Shown here in pieces: positions 6,842-15,839 of a DNA stretch of 64,000 nucleotides; position 1 is the stretch's first letter, and every line of letters begins with the position of its first letter. The position numbers and the translations under genes are program-made. The stretch is from Paenibacillus sp. FSL R5-0912 (GTDB lineage Bacteria > Bacillota > Bacilli > Paenibacillales > Paenibacillaceae). The stretch is from assembly GCF_000758605.1 (NCBI RefSeq), contig NZ_CP009282.1, positions 4,340,001 to 4,404,000 of the forward strand. The letters run 5' to 3'. The notes under the pieces are model-generated. The model was not told the DNA's origin, searched no databases, and saw nothing but the letters and a program-made list of their open reading frames with translations.

Positions 6842-7354
6842 TTAAAAAGTGTAGGCTGCAAAATTAAGATGGTACGAAGGAGGTGTTGTGAAATTAGGTG
6901 CATCAACTACTAAGTATACTGTGGCTCCAGGTGGGACAAAAATATTTCCCAAGACTTGCGTATTTGTAGTGTTTGCCTTATCAGAATAATACAAATCAGT
7001 CTCACCGAAACTGTTGTTATAATTGATTTTGAAGCCCGCTCTGATAGGACCATTTCCACTATAACCACCTATATTAGCAGCAACCCTCCTAAAACTTGAA
7101 GATGTATTGGTCCACTTAAACCAATCTTTCTCGGAAGCGTCTTGTATAAAAAGGTCATAAATAACACCACCGGTGGCCACATCAACCCCATTACTTAGCA
7201 CAAGCGATATTGCAGATGCCTGAGAATCACCAATACCTATAAGAAATGGTGTTACCTCAGCGGCATTTGCATTGGATTCTGCAAAGGCTGATGCCGAAGG
7301 TATCATAAGAACAGCTGAGACAAGAAGTGCAGATAGAATCTTTTTAAATTTCAA
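6842..7354 (-). CDS. Secreted protein with PPC-like beta-sandwich
   Basis: The 170-residue protein starts at TTG, supported by GGCGGAAG. It has a signal peptide (about 1-26, MIPSASAFAES at the end of the core), then one domain of about 130 residues. The pattern IYDLFIQDASEKDWFKW...PPGATVYLVVD resembles bacterial pre-peptidase C-terminal (PPC) domains, which bear Asp-rich D-x-DWF strands. It is the intact member of a pair; a 5'-deleted copy lies at 5436-5828. A stand-alone PPC-like domain without a protease is unusual, and no function can be given. Confidence 0.7.
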   Translation of the reverse strand: MKFKKILSALLVSAVLMIPSASAFAESNANAAEVTPFLIGIGDSQASAISLVLSNGVDVATGGVIYDLFIQDASEKDWFKWTNTSSSFRRVAANIGGYSGNGPIRAGFKINYNNSFGETDLYYSDKANTTNTQVLGNIFVPPGATVYLVVDAPNFTTPPSYHLNFAAYTF

Positions 7355-7654
7355 TGATCTTCCGCCTTTCGATAATTTCGTTAATCGGCCGATTACAAAG
7401 TTAATATTATCCTTTTATATGTTTATTTTCCATGGTTCATTAGAATCCATTTTTTATCATAAATATGTAATTTATTGATAATATAAAATGCCTAAATATG
7501 ACTATTTTTGATATATAATGTCATTTTGTTTACAACCACTCTGCAAACAGCTACATGAAATCTATCCTCGAATAATTCCCACTATTTATTTGTGGGCATT
7601 TTGTGGGCACCACCATTAATTTAAGCAACCCCCACCACCCTCACGCCCACAAAC
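7355..7654. other. Intergenic region with promoter of the secreted-protein gene
   Basis: AT-rich sequence of 300 bases. It contains a repeated motif TGTGGGCA (two copies near 7590-7610, with a similar string GTGGGCGTG on the opposite strand near 7645). No gene seen. Confidence 0.4.
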
Positions 7655-7688
7655 AAAAAAGCCCCCGGCGCTTAGAGCGCCAAGGGCT
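7655..7688 (-). terminator. Terminator of the glnRA operon
   Basis: AGCCC-x-CGGCGCT-TAG-AGCGCC-x-GGGCT hairpin with a T-run on the minus strand, 9 bases past the glnA stop. Confidence 0.9.
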
Positions 7689-7696
7689 GCTGTATC

Positions 7697-9025
7697 CTAG
7701 TAAAGCGTCATGTACTGATCTCTTTCCCATTCGTGAACCTGGGTCCGGTAAATATCCCATTCAATTTCTTTAAGTTCGTAGAAGTGGGCCAGCGCATGTT
7801 CACCCAGAGCTTCGGTAATAACATGGCTGCGGATCATTTCGTTGAGGGCTTCCTTCAGATCGGACGGCAAGCTTGGGATGCCTTCTTCAATCCGCTCTTC
7901 CTCAGACATCACATAGATGTTACGGTCGATTGGAGCCGGAAGATCAAGCTGGCGTTTGATTCCATCCAGACCTGCCTTCAACATTACAGCAAGTGCAAGG
8001 TAAGGGTTAGCTGCCGGGTCCGGGTTACGGACTTCAACGCGTGTACTGAGCCCTCTGGAAGCGGGAATACGGATCATCGGGCTGCGGTTGCTCGCAGACC
8101 AGGCCACGTAGCAAGGAGCTTCATAACCAGGCACCAGACGTTTGTATGAGTTGACAGTCGGGTTAGTGATCGCAGCAAAAGCACGTGCGTGCTTCAGAAT
8201 CCCTGCCATGTAATAACGGGCTGTTTTACTCAGACCCAGTGTGTCACTTTCGTCATAGAACATGTTCTCGTTGCCTTTGAACAAGGATTGGTGTGCGTGC
8301 ATACCGGATCCGTTCATGCCAAATAGCGGCTTAGGCATAAAAGTAGCATGCAGGCCGTGCTGACGGGCTACCGTCTTCACGACAAGCTTGAAGGTTTGAA
8401 TCTGGTCCGCTGCCTTGATAGCATCGGCGTATTTGAAGTCAATTTCATGCTGGCCGGAAGCCACTTCATGGTGGGAGGCTTCCACTTCAAAGCCCATTTC
8501 TTCAAGCGTCAGCACGATTTCGCGGCGGCAGTTCTCCCCAAGATCCATCGGCGCCAAATCGAAATATCCGCCCTGATCGTTCAGTTCAGTGGTCGGGTTA
8601 CCCTTCTCATCTGTTCTGAACAGGAAGAATTCAGGTTCAGGTCCAACGTTCATAGCAGTAAAGCCCATTTCTTCAGCTTCGAGCAGACAACGTTTGAGGA
8701 TACCGCGCGGATCTCCGGCAAACGGTGTTCCGTCTGGCATATACACATCACAAATCAGACGTGCAACACGACTATCCGTCACCCAAGGGAAAATCACCCA
8801 AGTGCTAAGATCCGGATACAGGTACATATCGGATTCTTCGATCCGGACATAACCTTCGATGGAGGAACCGTCGAACATCATTTTGTTGTCGAGTGCCTTT
8901 TCCAGCTGACTTACGGGAATTTCCACATTTTTGATTGTTCCGAGCAGATCGGTAAATTGCAGGCGAATAAACCGGACGTTCTCATCCTTGGCAATACGCA
9001 GAATATCCTCTTTAGAAAAGCTCAC
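7697..9025 (-). CDS. glnA: Glutamine synthetase type I
   Basis: GlnA makes glutamine from glutamate, ammonia and ATP as a cytoplasmic dodecamer. The 442-residue length is normal for the Gram-positive GSI-alpha type. Visible motifs are DGSSIEGY (near 50-57), PEPEFFLF, the ammonia and glutamate site NGSGMHAHQS, the ATP-site NRSPMIRIPASRG and NPDPAANPYLA. It lacks a clear adenylylation tyrosine segment of the enterobacterial type, as expected; control is by feedback and by GlnR. It lies 29 bp behind glnR in a glnRA operon. Confidence 0.98.
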   Translation of the reverse strand: MSFSKEDILRIAKDENVRFIRLQFTDLLGTIKNVEIPVSQLEKALDNKMMFDGSSIEGYVRIEESDMYLYPDLSTWVIFPWVTDSRVARLICDVYMPDGTPFAGDPRGILKRCLLEAEEMGFTAMNVGPEPEFFLFRTDEKGNPTTELNDQGGYFDLAPMDLGENCRREIVLTLEEMGFEVEASHHEVASGQHEIDFKYADAIKAADQIQTFKLVVKTVARQHGLHATFMPKPLFGMNGSGMHAHQSLFKGNENMFYDESDTLGLSKTARYYMAGILKHARAFAAITNPTVNSYKRLVPGYEAPCYVAWSASNRSPMIRIPASRGLSTRVEVRNPDPAANPYLALAVMLKAGLDGIKRQLDLPAPIDRNIYVMSEEERIEEGIPSLPSDLKEALNEMIRSHVITEALGEHALAHFYELKEIEWDIYRTQVHEWERDQYMTLY

Positions 9026-9054
9026 TTTACCCTCTCCCTTTCAAAATCTCTATG

Positions 9055-9465
9055 TTATTTATTAAAAAACCGGGATAGCTCGCCTTGGATTAGAGACACT
9101 TGTCCCGGTCTTTTACCGGAAACCAGTTCCTGCTTAAGCAGACGGTGAAGCTGTGAATCGGATAACTCTCTACGCCGAACCTCTGTATCAGGGGTAATGA
9201 CTGTAGCTTCTTCGGATTCCTTCGAGACAGGATTCATCACCTGCTTAATGCCGGCAATATTAACACCCTTCTCAATCAATGCCTTGATCTCTAGCAGACG
9301 TTCAACATCATTAAAGGAGAACAAACGCTGGTTGCCGGATGTGCGCGCGGGTACGATCAGACTGTGCTGTTCATAATAACGAATTTGTCTGGCAGATAGA
9401 TCGGTTAACTTCATTACGATTCCTATAGGGAATAATGCCATATTTCTGCGGATTTCATCACCCAT
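9055..9465 (-). CDS. glnR: GlnR, MerR-family repressor of nitrogen metabolism genes
   Basis: GlnR represses glnRA and other nitrogen genes when feedback-inhibited glutamine synthetase signals nitrogen excess. The 136-residue protein has a MerR winged helix (about 10-80: IGIVMKLTDLSARQIRYYEQHSL-type recognition region) and ends in a short C-terminal tail (SLIQGELSRFF), the part that senses GlnA in Bacillus. The ATG at 9465 begins an 11-residue leader before the usual ALFPIG start, a common length. A GlnR operator lies upstream. Confidence 0.96.
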   Translation of the reverse strand: MGDEIRRNMALFPIGIVMKLTDLSARQIRYYEQHSLIVPARTSGNQRLFSFNDVERLLEIKALIEKGVNIAGIKQVMNPVSKESEEATVITPDTEVRRRELSDSQLHRLLKQELVSGKRPGQVSLIQGELSRFFNK

Positions 9466-9502
9466 GACTCATCCAACCTTCCAATGATCTTTTTCTCATC
9501 TC

Positions 9503-9553
9503 ATTGTACATTTCCTTATATGGCGTGTCAATGGTATGTGAGTTTTTCTCACA
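9503..9553 (-). promoter_or_regulatory. glnRA promoter with GlnR operator
   Basis: On the minus strand TTGACA (9526-9531) and TACAAT (9503-9508) are 17 bp apart. Just upstream lies TGTGAGTTTTTCTCACA (9537-9553), a perfect match to the GlnR/TnrA site TGTNA-N7-TNACA. This indicates autorepression of the operon. Confidence 0.92.
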
Positions 9554-9743
9554 AGATTTCTTTAAGCCAATGAGAGATTAAGTGAACAAAGTGTCAGCTA
9601 CATGGGACCTGGCTTCCCGCAGTATATCACATAGATCAATCCTCAAGCAAAAGTTCCGTACTGGAAAACAGTTTCGCTCAAACGCGCATCATGCACGACT
9701 CCAACTTTTCAGAAACTCCTTATTCAAAAGAAAATGTGACTGG

Positions 9744-10289
9744 CTAACCTTCAATCACCAGCTCCCCTTCTCCTGCCGGGGTCTCAAATCCGCTCAAAAA
9801 ACGGGTCAGAATCTCTTCCGTGATTGGAAAAGCGGCATTAGCATCAAAACGCCCGCTCCGGATCTGAAGCCTCCGGCGCAATTCGTCCGGATGGACTTTT
9901 AAATGGATCAGTGCCCAAACGCTTCCATGACGCTCAATCAGTTGTTTATATTCATCCCGCTTCTGCCGCTGCCAAAAGCTGAAATCGATAACGACATGAC
10001 GCTTCGCCTGAATCAGCTTCACCAGTTCCCCCCGCAGCCTGATTTCCGATTGTTCCTTAAAGGATTCATAAGCCTGCTCCGGATAATCTACACCAAAACG
10101 GCCATGTGTACTCCAAATATCCTCATCGATCGAGAGCCGGACGAATCCCGCTTTCTCCAGCTTCAGCGCAAAGGTTGTTTTCCCCGAGCCAGCCACACCG
10201 CACATCATCACTATAACGGGAGCTTCACTCACATTGTTTTGTTGCGTTAAATATTCTATCGCTGCCGCTTCATTCAGCATAGACTTCAT
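9744..10289 (-). CDS. P-loop AAA_33/zeta-like kinase
   Basis: The 181-residue soluble protein has a Walker A motif GVAGSGKTT (about 31-39), a D-E pair in LSIDEDIW (about 53-60), a strand with HVVIDFSFWQRQKRDEY where a base or phosphate acceptor is often bound, and an arginine-rich lid (DELRRRLQIRSGR). This is the layout of small AAA_33 kinases related to zeta toxins and polynucleotide or gluconate kinases; substrate unknown. There is no antitoxin gene beside it, so a housekeeping or repair role is likelier. It lies between glnR and ynbB, an insertion relative to the B. subtilis order. Confidence 0.8.
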   Translation of the reverse strand: MKSMLNEAAAIEYLTQQNNVSEAPVIVMMCGVAGSGKTTFALKLEKAGFVRLSIDEDIWSTHGRFGVDYPEQAYESFKEQSEIRLRGELVKLIQAKRHVVIDFSFWQRQKRDEYKQLIERHGSVWALIHLKVHPDELRRRLQIRSGRFDANAAFPITEEILTRFLSGFETPAGEGELVIEG

Positions 10290-10370
10290 CTCCTCTTCAC
10301 TTAGAGCATAGGGGAACGCTTCTCCTTAAACTACGTAGATATAGTATAAAACTACTACGGGGTGACTTCT

Positions 10371-10559
10371 ATGAACCAGAATAATCTCATTTGTAAAGCT
10401 TGCGGAAATAATACTTTTGCTGAAGGAAAATTGGAGGGCTACGCTAACGTAAGGCCTGTAAATAACTACTTCTCTTTTGGTTCGAAGCTTACATTAACAA
10501 TTTGTAAAAAATGCGGTGAAGTGGCTTCAATGAAAGTAGATAAATTTGAGAAATTCTAA
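10371..10559 (+). CDS. Small zinc-ribbon protein
   Basis: The ATG at 10371 is preferred over the GTG at 10362 because GGGGTGA (10359-10365) is spaced for it. The 62-residue product has two CxxC pairs, CKACGN (about 8-13) and CKKCGE (about 46-51), separated by a beta-rich stretch, typical of a single zinc ribbon. Stand-alone zinc ribbons can bind nucleic acid or proteins; nothing in the sequence decides which. It is the only plus-strand gene in this core region. Confidence 0.75.
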   Translation: MNQNNLICKACGNNTFAEGKLEGYANVRPVNNYFSFGSKLTLTICKKCGEVASMKVDKFEKF

Positions 10560-10576
10560 TTCAGTCCTCCAGTGCA

Positions 10577-10613
10577 AATAACCGGACAGCAATCAGCTGA
10601 GTGTCCGGTTATT
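10577..10613. terminator. Bidirectional terminator
   Basis: AATAACCGGAC (10577-10587) pairs perfectly with GTCCGGTTATT (10603-10613) between convergent genes. Confidence 0.9.
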
Positions 10614-10629
10614 GTACGTTCACAATTAA

Positions 10630-11883
10630 TTAAAGTAAATTGCGTTCTCTCATGCTTTGCAGGGCCATTAATACCCCGTATTTTACATGAGAGTAAGTTA
10701 ATCCGCCCTGCATATACCCGATGTACGGCGCCCGGATTGGTGCATCCGCAGATAGCTCCAGACTGCCGCCCTGAATGAACGTCCCTGCCGCCATAATGAC
10801 CGGATGCTCATAACCAGGCATATCCCATGGCTCTGGAACAACGTGGCTGTCTACTGCCGCTGCACGCTGAATTCCCTGGACGAAAGCAATCAGATGCTCA
10901 GGTCCGTCAAATGCTACCGCCTGAATCAGATCCGTCCGCGGCTCATCCCAGCCCGGCTTGGTCGTAAACCCGCAGCGTTGGAATACAGCGGAAGCGAAAA
11001 CACTGCCCTTCACAGCCTGCCCTACGGTATGAGGAGCCATGAAGAGCCCCTGATACAGTCCACGAGTCGTCCCCAGCATGGCACCGACTTCTCCGCCTAT
11101 CCCGGGAGCAGTCAAGCGGTATGCGGCCAATTCCACCAGATCTGCCCGGCCGCAGATATACCCGCCTGTCTCGGCAATTCCCCCGCCAGGATTCTTAATC
11201 AATGAACCGGCAACGAGGTCAGCGCCAACCTGTGGGGGCTCCAGAGTCTCGGTGAACTCTCCGTAGCAGTTGTCTACGAATACAATTACATCAGGTTTTA
11301 ATGCTTTCACCTTCGATACCATCTCACCGATCTCAGCAACAGTGAAGGAAGAACGCCAATCATAACCGCGGGAACGCTGGATTCCAATAACCTTAGTTTT
11401 ATCGTTTACCGCTATAGCAACCTCATCCCAGTCAATTTTACCGTCAGCCGTCAGTGCAGTCTCGCGGTAGCCGATGCCAAAGTCCGCCAGAGAGCCTGTC
11501 CCGTCGCCGGGCTTGCCAACTACCTTATGTAGTGTATCGTAGGGGCGTCCTGTAATGTATAGAAGCTCGTCTCCGGGACGGAGCACACCAAAGAGCGCCG
11601 TTGATATCGTATGAGTGCCTGAAGCGAAATGCGGGCGTACGAGCGCCGCCTCCGCGCCGAATACTTCGGCATAGACCAGATCCAGCACCTCACGGCCCCG
11701 GTCATTGTAGGCATATCCCGTAGATCCGGCAAAATGAAAATCACTGACATGCTGGCGCTGGAAGGCTTCAATGACCTTCCACTGATTATGATCTACAATT
11801 TTATCCAGCCGTTTAACGGCAACTTCAATTTCAAGTTCCGCAGCTTCCGCTGCCTGTAATAAATCCTCTGCAAATACTGCCAT
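10630..11883 (-). CDS. ynbB: YnbB-type PLP-dependent protein (methionine gamma-lyase family, aluminium resistance)
   Basis: The 417-residue protein belongs to the group annotated as methionine gamma-lyase-like or aluminium-resistance proteins, a fold type I PLP enzyme. Motifs: FAGSTGYAYNDRGRE near 53-67, HFASGTHT (about 86-93) at the cofactor phosphate site, the aspartate strand VIVFVDNCYGEF (about 197-208), and SLIKNPGGG (about 229-237), where Lys should bind PLP. The real substrate is not established. It follows hflX and keeps the spoVK-hflX-ynbB order of B. subtilis. Confidence 0.93.
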   Translation of the reverse strand: MAVFAEDLLQAAEAAELEIEVAVKRLDKIVDHNQWKVIEAFQRQHVSDFHFAGSTGYAYNDRGREVLDLVYAEVFGAEAALVRPHFASGTHTISTALFGVLRPGDELLYITGRPYDTLHKVVGKPGDGTGSLADFGIGYRETALTADGKIDWDEVAIAVNDKTKVIGIQRSRGYDWRSSFTVAEIGEMVSKVKALKPDVIVFVDNCYGEFTETLEPPQVGADLVAGSLIKNPGGGIAETGGYICGRADLVELAAYRLTAPGIGGEVGAMLGTTRGLYQGLFMAPHTVGQAVKGSVFASAVFQRCGFTTKPGWDEPRTDLIQAVAFDGPEHLIAFVQGIQRAAAVDSHVVPEPWDMPGYEHPVIMAAGTFIQGGSLELSADAPIRAPYIGYMQGGLTYSHVKYGVLMALQSMRERNLL

Positions 11884-11977
11884 TTCCTCTTAACCTCTCC
11901 CTACCCTACTTTTACTTTGTCAAAGCTGATAATATCTACGCGATTCCAAGAGGAACGGTGTCCATTTCAGCGAGAAA

Positions 11978-12034
11978 CCCCGCACAGCAGCGCCTGCCCC
12001 GAATGATACGAAGCAGAACCGAGGCTGTGCGGGG
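11978..12034 (-). terminator. Hairpin between hflX and ynbB
   Basis: CCCCGCACAGC (11978-11988) pairs with GCTGTGCGGGG (12024-12034); on the minus strand GGGG is followed by TTTCTC. It may terminate hflX transcription partly, before ynbB. Confidence 0.65.
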
Positions 12035-12059
12035 ACTTGTAATGCCTGTACCTATGCAC

Positions 12060-13349
12060 TTATTGCGGTTCGATGAACTCAGCTAGCTTGTAGCTCCATT
12101 TATCGTAGTCCTCTTTATTCAGACGAACATTATAGAGTACGTCATTCCCGTCATAATTCTGCTCAAGTACTTCTCCAACCCGGTAGAGCAGTGATGACAG
12201 GTCTCCCCGGTCCCCGGGAATCCGGAAGATCAGGGTGTCCCCGGCCAGTTCATCGCTGATTATCTCCGTAATCCGGGTCAGGTCATCCTGATTAAAAGCA
12301 CTGATCTTCAGGAATCCCGGACCTATAGGAAGCATTTCCAGCTGCTCCGGCTGGCACAGATCGGTTTTGTTGAACAAGACGATCTGCGGCTTTCCTGCGG
12401 CTCCCAGATCCTGCAGAATCGACTGGACAACATCCATCTGCTCTTCACGCATCGGCGAAGAGGAATCAACGACATGCAGAACCAGATTCGCTTCATTCAC
12501 TTCCTCCAGTGTAGCCCGGAAGGAGGCTACCAGATCATGCGGCAGATTCTGAATGAACCCTACAGTATCTGTAAGGACAACTTCTTTGCCCCCTGGAAGC
12601 TGGAGCACGCGAGATGTCGGATCGAGGGTCGCAAACAGCTGGTTCTCAATATAGACATCCGCATCTGTAAGCTGCTTCAGCAGCGTGGATTTGCCGGCGT
12701 TGGTATAGCCAACAAGTGCCACCTGGACAGCGCCGCTCTTACGGCGGCGTTCACGGTGCAGCTCACGCGTCTTGACGACCTCATCGAGCTGGCGTTTCAG
12801 CTCGGTAATCCGGTCGCGGATATGACGGCGGTCGGTCTCCAGCTTGCTCTCCCCTGGTCCTCTCGTACCAATCCCGCCCCCGAGCCGCGACAGATTCTTC
12901 CCGTGTCCGGACAGACGCGGAAGCAGATAGGAGAGCTGCGCCAGCTCTACCTGAATGATGCCTTCCCGGGTTTTCGCCCGTCCCGCAAAAATATCAAGGA
13001 TCAGCTGGGTCCGGTCAATAATCTTCAGATCCAGAGACTCCTCCAGATTCCGCACCTGTGCTCCGGACAGCTCCTGGTCGAAGATCGCCGTATTGGCACC
13101 CAGTCCGTCAGCGGCCATCCGCAGCTCTTCTACCTTTCCCTTACCGATGAACCATTTGGAATCCGGGGTTTCCTTGTTCTGCCGGATGACATCGAGCACC
13201 TCCACCCCGGCCGTTTCAGCCAGCTGGACCAGCTCCTGAAGTGAAAGCTCGGGATCAATGCCCGTGCGTTTGATTTTGTCCGTGACCAGACTGACGAGTA
13301 TTGCCCGGTCCTGAACATCTGTTTGGGTATCATGTGTGGTGATTGCCAT
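12060..13349 (-). CDS. hflX: HflX, ribosome-rescue GTPase
   Basis: HflX binds the 50S subunit and splits stalled or hibernating ribosomes. The 429-residue protein has the N-terminal HflX domain (about 20-190, with the glycine-rich loop LGGGIGTRGPGESKLE and coiled-coil RRHIRDRITELKRQL), then the G domain: G1 GYTNAGKST (about 217-225), G3 DTVGF and G4 NKTDL. A C-terminal domain of about 70 residues follows. It is called ynbA in B. subtilis. It lies 35 bp behind spoVK on the same strand. Confidence 0.96.
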   Translation of the reverse strand: MAITTHDTQTDVQDRAILVSLVTDKIKRTGIDPELSLQELVQLAETAGVEVLDVIRQNKETPDSKWFIGKGKVEELRMAADGLGANTAIFDQELSGAQVRNLEESLDLKIIDRTQLILDIFAGRAKTREGIIQVELAQLSYLLPRLSGHGKNLSRLGGGIGTRGPGESKLETDRRHIRDRITELKRQLDEVVKTRELHRERRRKSGAVQVALVGYTNAGKSTLLKQLTDADVYIENQLFATLDPTSRVLQLPGGKEVVLTDTVGFIQNLPHDLVASFRATLEEVNEANLVLHVVDSSSPMREEQMDVVQSILQDLGAAGKPQIVLFNKTDLCQPEQLEMLPIGPGFLKISAFNQDDLTRITEIISDELAGDTLIFRIPGDRGDLSSLLYRVGEVLEQNYDGNDVLYNVRLNKEDYDKWSYKLAEFIEPQ

Positions 13350-13384
13350 TAATTAAGTGCTCCTTATCTGTATGCATTCATGTC

Positions 13385-14365
13385 TTACAATTTGAAATCC
13401 TCCGTCCGCAGGGTCATCAGCTCCTGCTTGCCGGGACTTGTGCTCTCATACTGATTCAGCAGCCGTACCGCCTGCGAGCGCACCGCCTTCTCAATACTGT
13501 TGCGCACATACCTTGCGTTGCTGAAGGCATGCAGACTTTCTGTTTTTTCAAGCAGTAAAGCCTGCTTAAGTTTGAGTATGGCCTGCGGCATCAGAATATA
13601 ATCGCGTTCCTTGGCCATTAGCTCGGCAATCTGCAGCAGCTGGTCAATCGTATAGTCAGGAAATTCCACCTGAATCGGAAACCGTGAGGGCAGACCGGGG
13701 TTGCTCATCAGAAAATAGTCGATTTCCCCGGAATAACCGGCCAGAATCAGCACAAATTGGCTCCGGTGATCCTCCATGGATTTCACCAGTGTGTCGATGG
13801 CTTCTTTACCGAAATCCTTATCTCCCCCGCGGGCCAGACTATAGGCCTCATCGATAAAAAGTATGCCCCCCAGCGCCTTTTTCACCAGATCCCGCGTCTT
13901 CTGGGCAGTGTGCCCGATATATTCGCCCACCAGATCCGCCCGTTCCACCTCAATGAGATGGCCTTTGCTGAGCACACCCATCCGCTGGAACAGCTTCGCA
14001 ACAATCCGTGCTACGGTTGTTTTGCCTGTACCGGGATTTCCCTTGAAGACCATATGATAGGCCTGGCCCCCGCTGGCAAGTCCAGCTTCACTGCGCATCT
14101 GTGCTACCTGGAGCAGGGCATATATCTCAAAAACTAGCTCTTTGATATTATCCAGACCTACTAACGCGTCCAGTTCCCGGCTGAGTTCCTGGAACAGTCC
14201 GCTGTGGCTGTGGTTTTTTAGGGGTACCGGGCCGCTGGCACTGTCTGCGGGTGAGCTGGCCACCGGCGCCGGATCCTGATTCCTCAGCACAATATTGATC
14301 TGCCGTGACGGTCTTCCTTCATCCCGTCCACTTGCCGCCGCTACATGTCCGTTCACCTTATTCAC
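13385..14365 (-). CDS. spoVK: SpoVK, stage V sporulation AAA+ ATPase
   Basis: SpoVK is a CbbX-like AAA+ ATPase made in the mother cell and needed for spore maturation. The 326-residue protein has an extended N-terminus (about 1-60, Pro/Ser-rich, probably flexible), then the AAA+ module: GNPGTGKTT (Walker A, about 114-122), GILFIDEAYSL (Walker B, about 168-178), sensor and arginine-finger region LPSRFPIQVEF. It heads the spoVK-hflX-ynbB cluster. Confidence 0.95.
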   Translation of the reverse strand: MNKVNGHVAAASGRDEGRPSRQINIVLRNQDPAPVASSPADSASGPVPLKNHSHSGLFQELSRELDALVGLDNIKELVFEIYALLQVAQMRSEAGLASGGQAYHMVFKGNPGTGKTTVARIVAKLFQRMGVLSKGHLIEVERADLVGEYIGHTAQKTRDLVKKALGGILFIDEAYSLARGGDKDFGKEAIDTLVKSMEDHRSQFVLILAGYSGEIDYFLMSNPGLPSRFPIQVEFPDYTIDQLLQIAELMAKERDYILMPQAILKLKQALLLEKTESLHAFSNARYVRNSIEKAVRSQAVRLLNQYESTSPGKQELMTLRTEDFKL

Positions 14366-14446
14366 CTCATTATACAGGGCTGACTTGCTCTAAACAGTCT
14401 ATTCCGGTACAGGGGGTGTTATTAGCAGTTTCCGAAATTAGCAGAT

Positions 14447-15103
14447 TTATAAAGATAACTGCTGCATTTTCCATTTGGTATAGGCGAGAATTTCGCGTGT
14501 CTTGTACTTGAACATTGACATGACCTTAGACTCCGTAACCCCAAGCTCCGGGTTCGTGAACTTAAGCTCACGTGCAATCTCCAGCGCACGGCGGCCATGG
14601 AAATCATGCGTAATGATAACCGCAGAAGACAAGCCCTCCTGCTGCATGACTGCCTTACTGAACAGAAGATTCTCATAGGTGCTGGTAGACTGCTTCTCCA
14701 GATAGATCACATCCTCCGGAACACCATGTGCCGCCAGATACCTCTTCATTCCCTCGGCTTCAGTATACTTGTTATCCGGGTGATCCAGACCTCCTGAAAC
14801 CACAAAATGGGTGAATGCTCCTGAACGATAGAGCTCAAGCGCGTAATCCAGCCGCTCCTTCAGACCCGGACTGGGTTCATCCCCCCACATCGACATGCCC
14901 AGAATTACACCCGCATCCGCTTTCACCATTGGCGCGGTTGTTTCTGCACCATTAATTCTGCTAAGTGCCACAGCGCACCAGATCAGTCCGGCAACGATGA
15001 GCAGAATCAGTGCAGCCCACAACATTCGCTTCATACGGTAATGGCGCTTCCGGGTGACTCTGCGAATAGGGGAGGATCCTCTTTGATAGACATACCATTC
15101 CAT
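14447..15103 (-). CDS. YdcF/SanA-type DUF218 membrane protein
   Basis: The 218-residue protein has a basic N-terminus, one membrane helix (about 25-46, MLWAALILLIVAGLIWCAVAL) and an extracytoplasmic DUF218 domain: ADAGVILGMSMWGDEPSPGLKERL-like opening, FVVSGGLDH, TEAEGMKRYL, a ST-STYENL block and VIITHDFHGRRALEIA. DUF218 proteins such as SanA and ElyC act in envelope integrity; the reaction is not known. AGGAGG overlaps the end of the upstream DUF402 gene, 2 bp away, indicating translational coupling. Confidence 0.9.
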   Translation of the reverse strand: MEWYVYQRGSSPIRRVTRKRHYRMKRMLWAALILLIVAGLIWCAVALSRINGAETTAPMVKADAGVILGMSMWGDEPSPGLKERLDYALELYRSGAFTHFVVSGGLDHPDNKYTEAEGMKRYLAAHGVPEDVIYLEKQSTSTYENLLFSKAVMQQEGLSSAVIITHDFHGRRALEIARELKFTNPELGVTESKVMSMFKYKTREILAYTKWKMQQLSL

Positions 15104-15105
15104 TA

Positions 15106-15660
15106 TTATTTCCTCCTGAACTCTCCGTGATGAAATAATTCGGCACGGTGCTTCAGTGAAAGGGAGAAATAAGGGAAGGCATGAGCATCGATACTGCGCA
15201 GTATCGTATTTGCTGTAGACCAGGCTAAATTATAGTCACTGTCTGTTATGTCGTCCCGTTCCAGCGCTTCCTCCAGCTCATCCTCATCCAGCAAGAACAC
15301 TTCACCGTTCCACAGCACCACAACATCCAGGTATAAATCATCAAACCAGGGAACCCCTTGGTCAGTTACTCCCTGAACCTTGCAGGTGTCGATATACCAT
15401 TGTACAATATTCTGCCGTTCGTCAAACATGGCCGTCACAATATAGTGGCTGTCTTTGGGAAAATACTGCAGCCATGAATACCCTTTGTCCGCAATGCGGT
15501 ATGTATGCCTGCCATAGCTCTTCCACAGCGGCTCCTTCAGCCCGTAAATGGTATACAGTGTAATGTACCCACTGAATTCCCGGGTTTCCACATAGCGGCA
15601 GGCAAAATGGCGGCGCGTAATCCGGCGCCAGTTGGCCCGGTCTCCGAATTTACGTTTCAT
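15106..15660 (-). CDS. DUF402 nucleoside tri/diphosphatase-like protein
   Basis: I start at the ATG at 15660 because AGAGGG precedes it and the MKRKFGDRANWRR start is natural; the open frame runs 39 codons further with no ribosome binding site. The 184-residue product is a DUF402 protein, related to Staphylococcus Ntdp and B. subtilis YgaC, which hydrolyse nucleoside tri- and diphosphates. Visible conserved blocks are IVTAMFDERQNIVQWYID, DLYLDVVVLWNG and LLDEDELEEAL, which carry the acidic metal ligands. It is paired with the DUF218 gene. Confidence 0.88.
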   Translation of the reverse strand: MKRKFGDRANWRRITRRHFACRYVETREFSGYITLYTIYGLKEPLWKSYGRHTYRIADKGYSWLQYFPKDSHYIVTAMFDERQNIVQWYIDTCKVQGVTDQGVPWFDDLYLDVVVLWNGEVFLLDEDELEEALERDDITDSDYNLAWSTANTILRSIDAHAFPYFSLSLKHRAELFHHGEFRRK

Positions 15661-15839
15661 ATGAATAACCCTCTCAGATAATGGTGCCTTCAGCTTAACA
15701 CATTTCGCGTAGACACTCAAAATATCACAGTGATCCAAGTCACCAGAAAACCCCGCCAGCCGGGAATTCTGCAGCATGCAGAGCGCTCCGGACTGCCGGG
15801 GTCAAATGTTTCCATGGATTTCAATTAAACCGCTGCTAC

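Noticed and set aside
8348..9148. Long plus-strand open frame (266 codons) opposite glnA and the 3' end of glnR
   Set aside because: It is antisense to a certain glnA gene, has no ribosome binding site, and follows from codon bias of the real gene.
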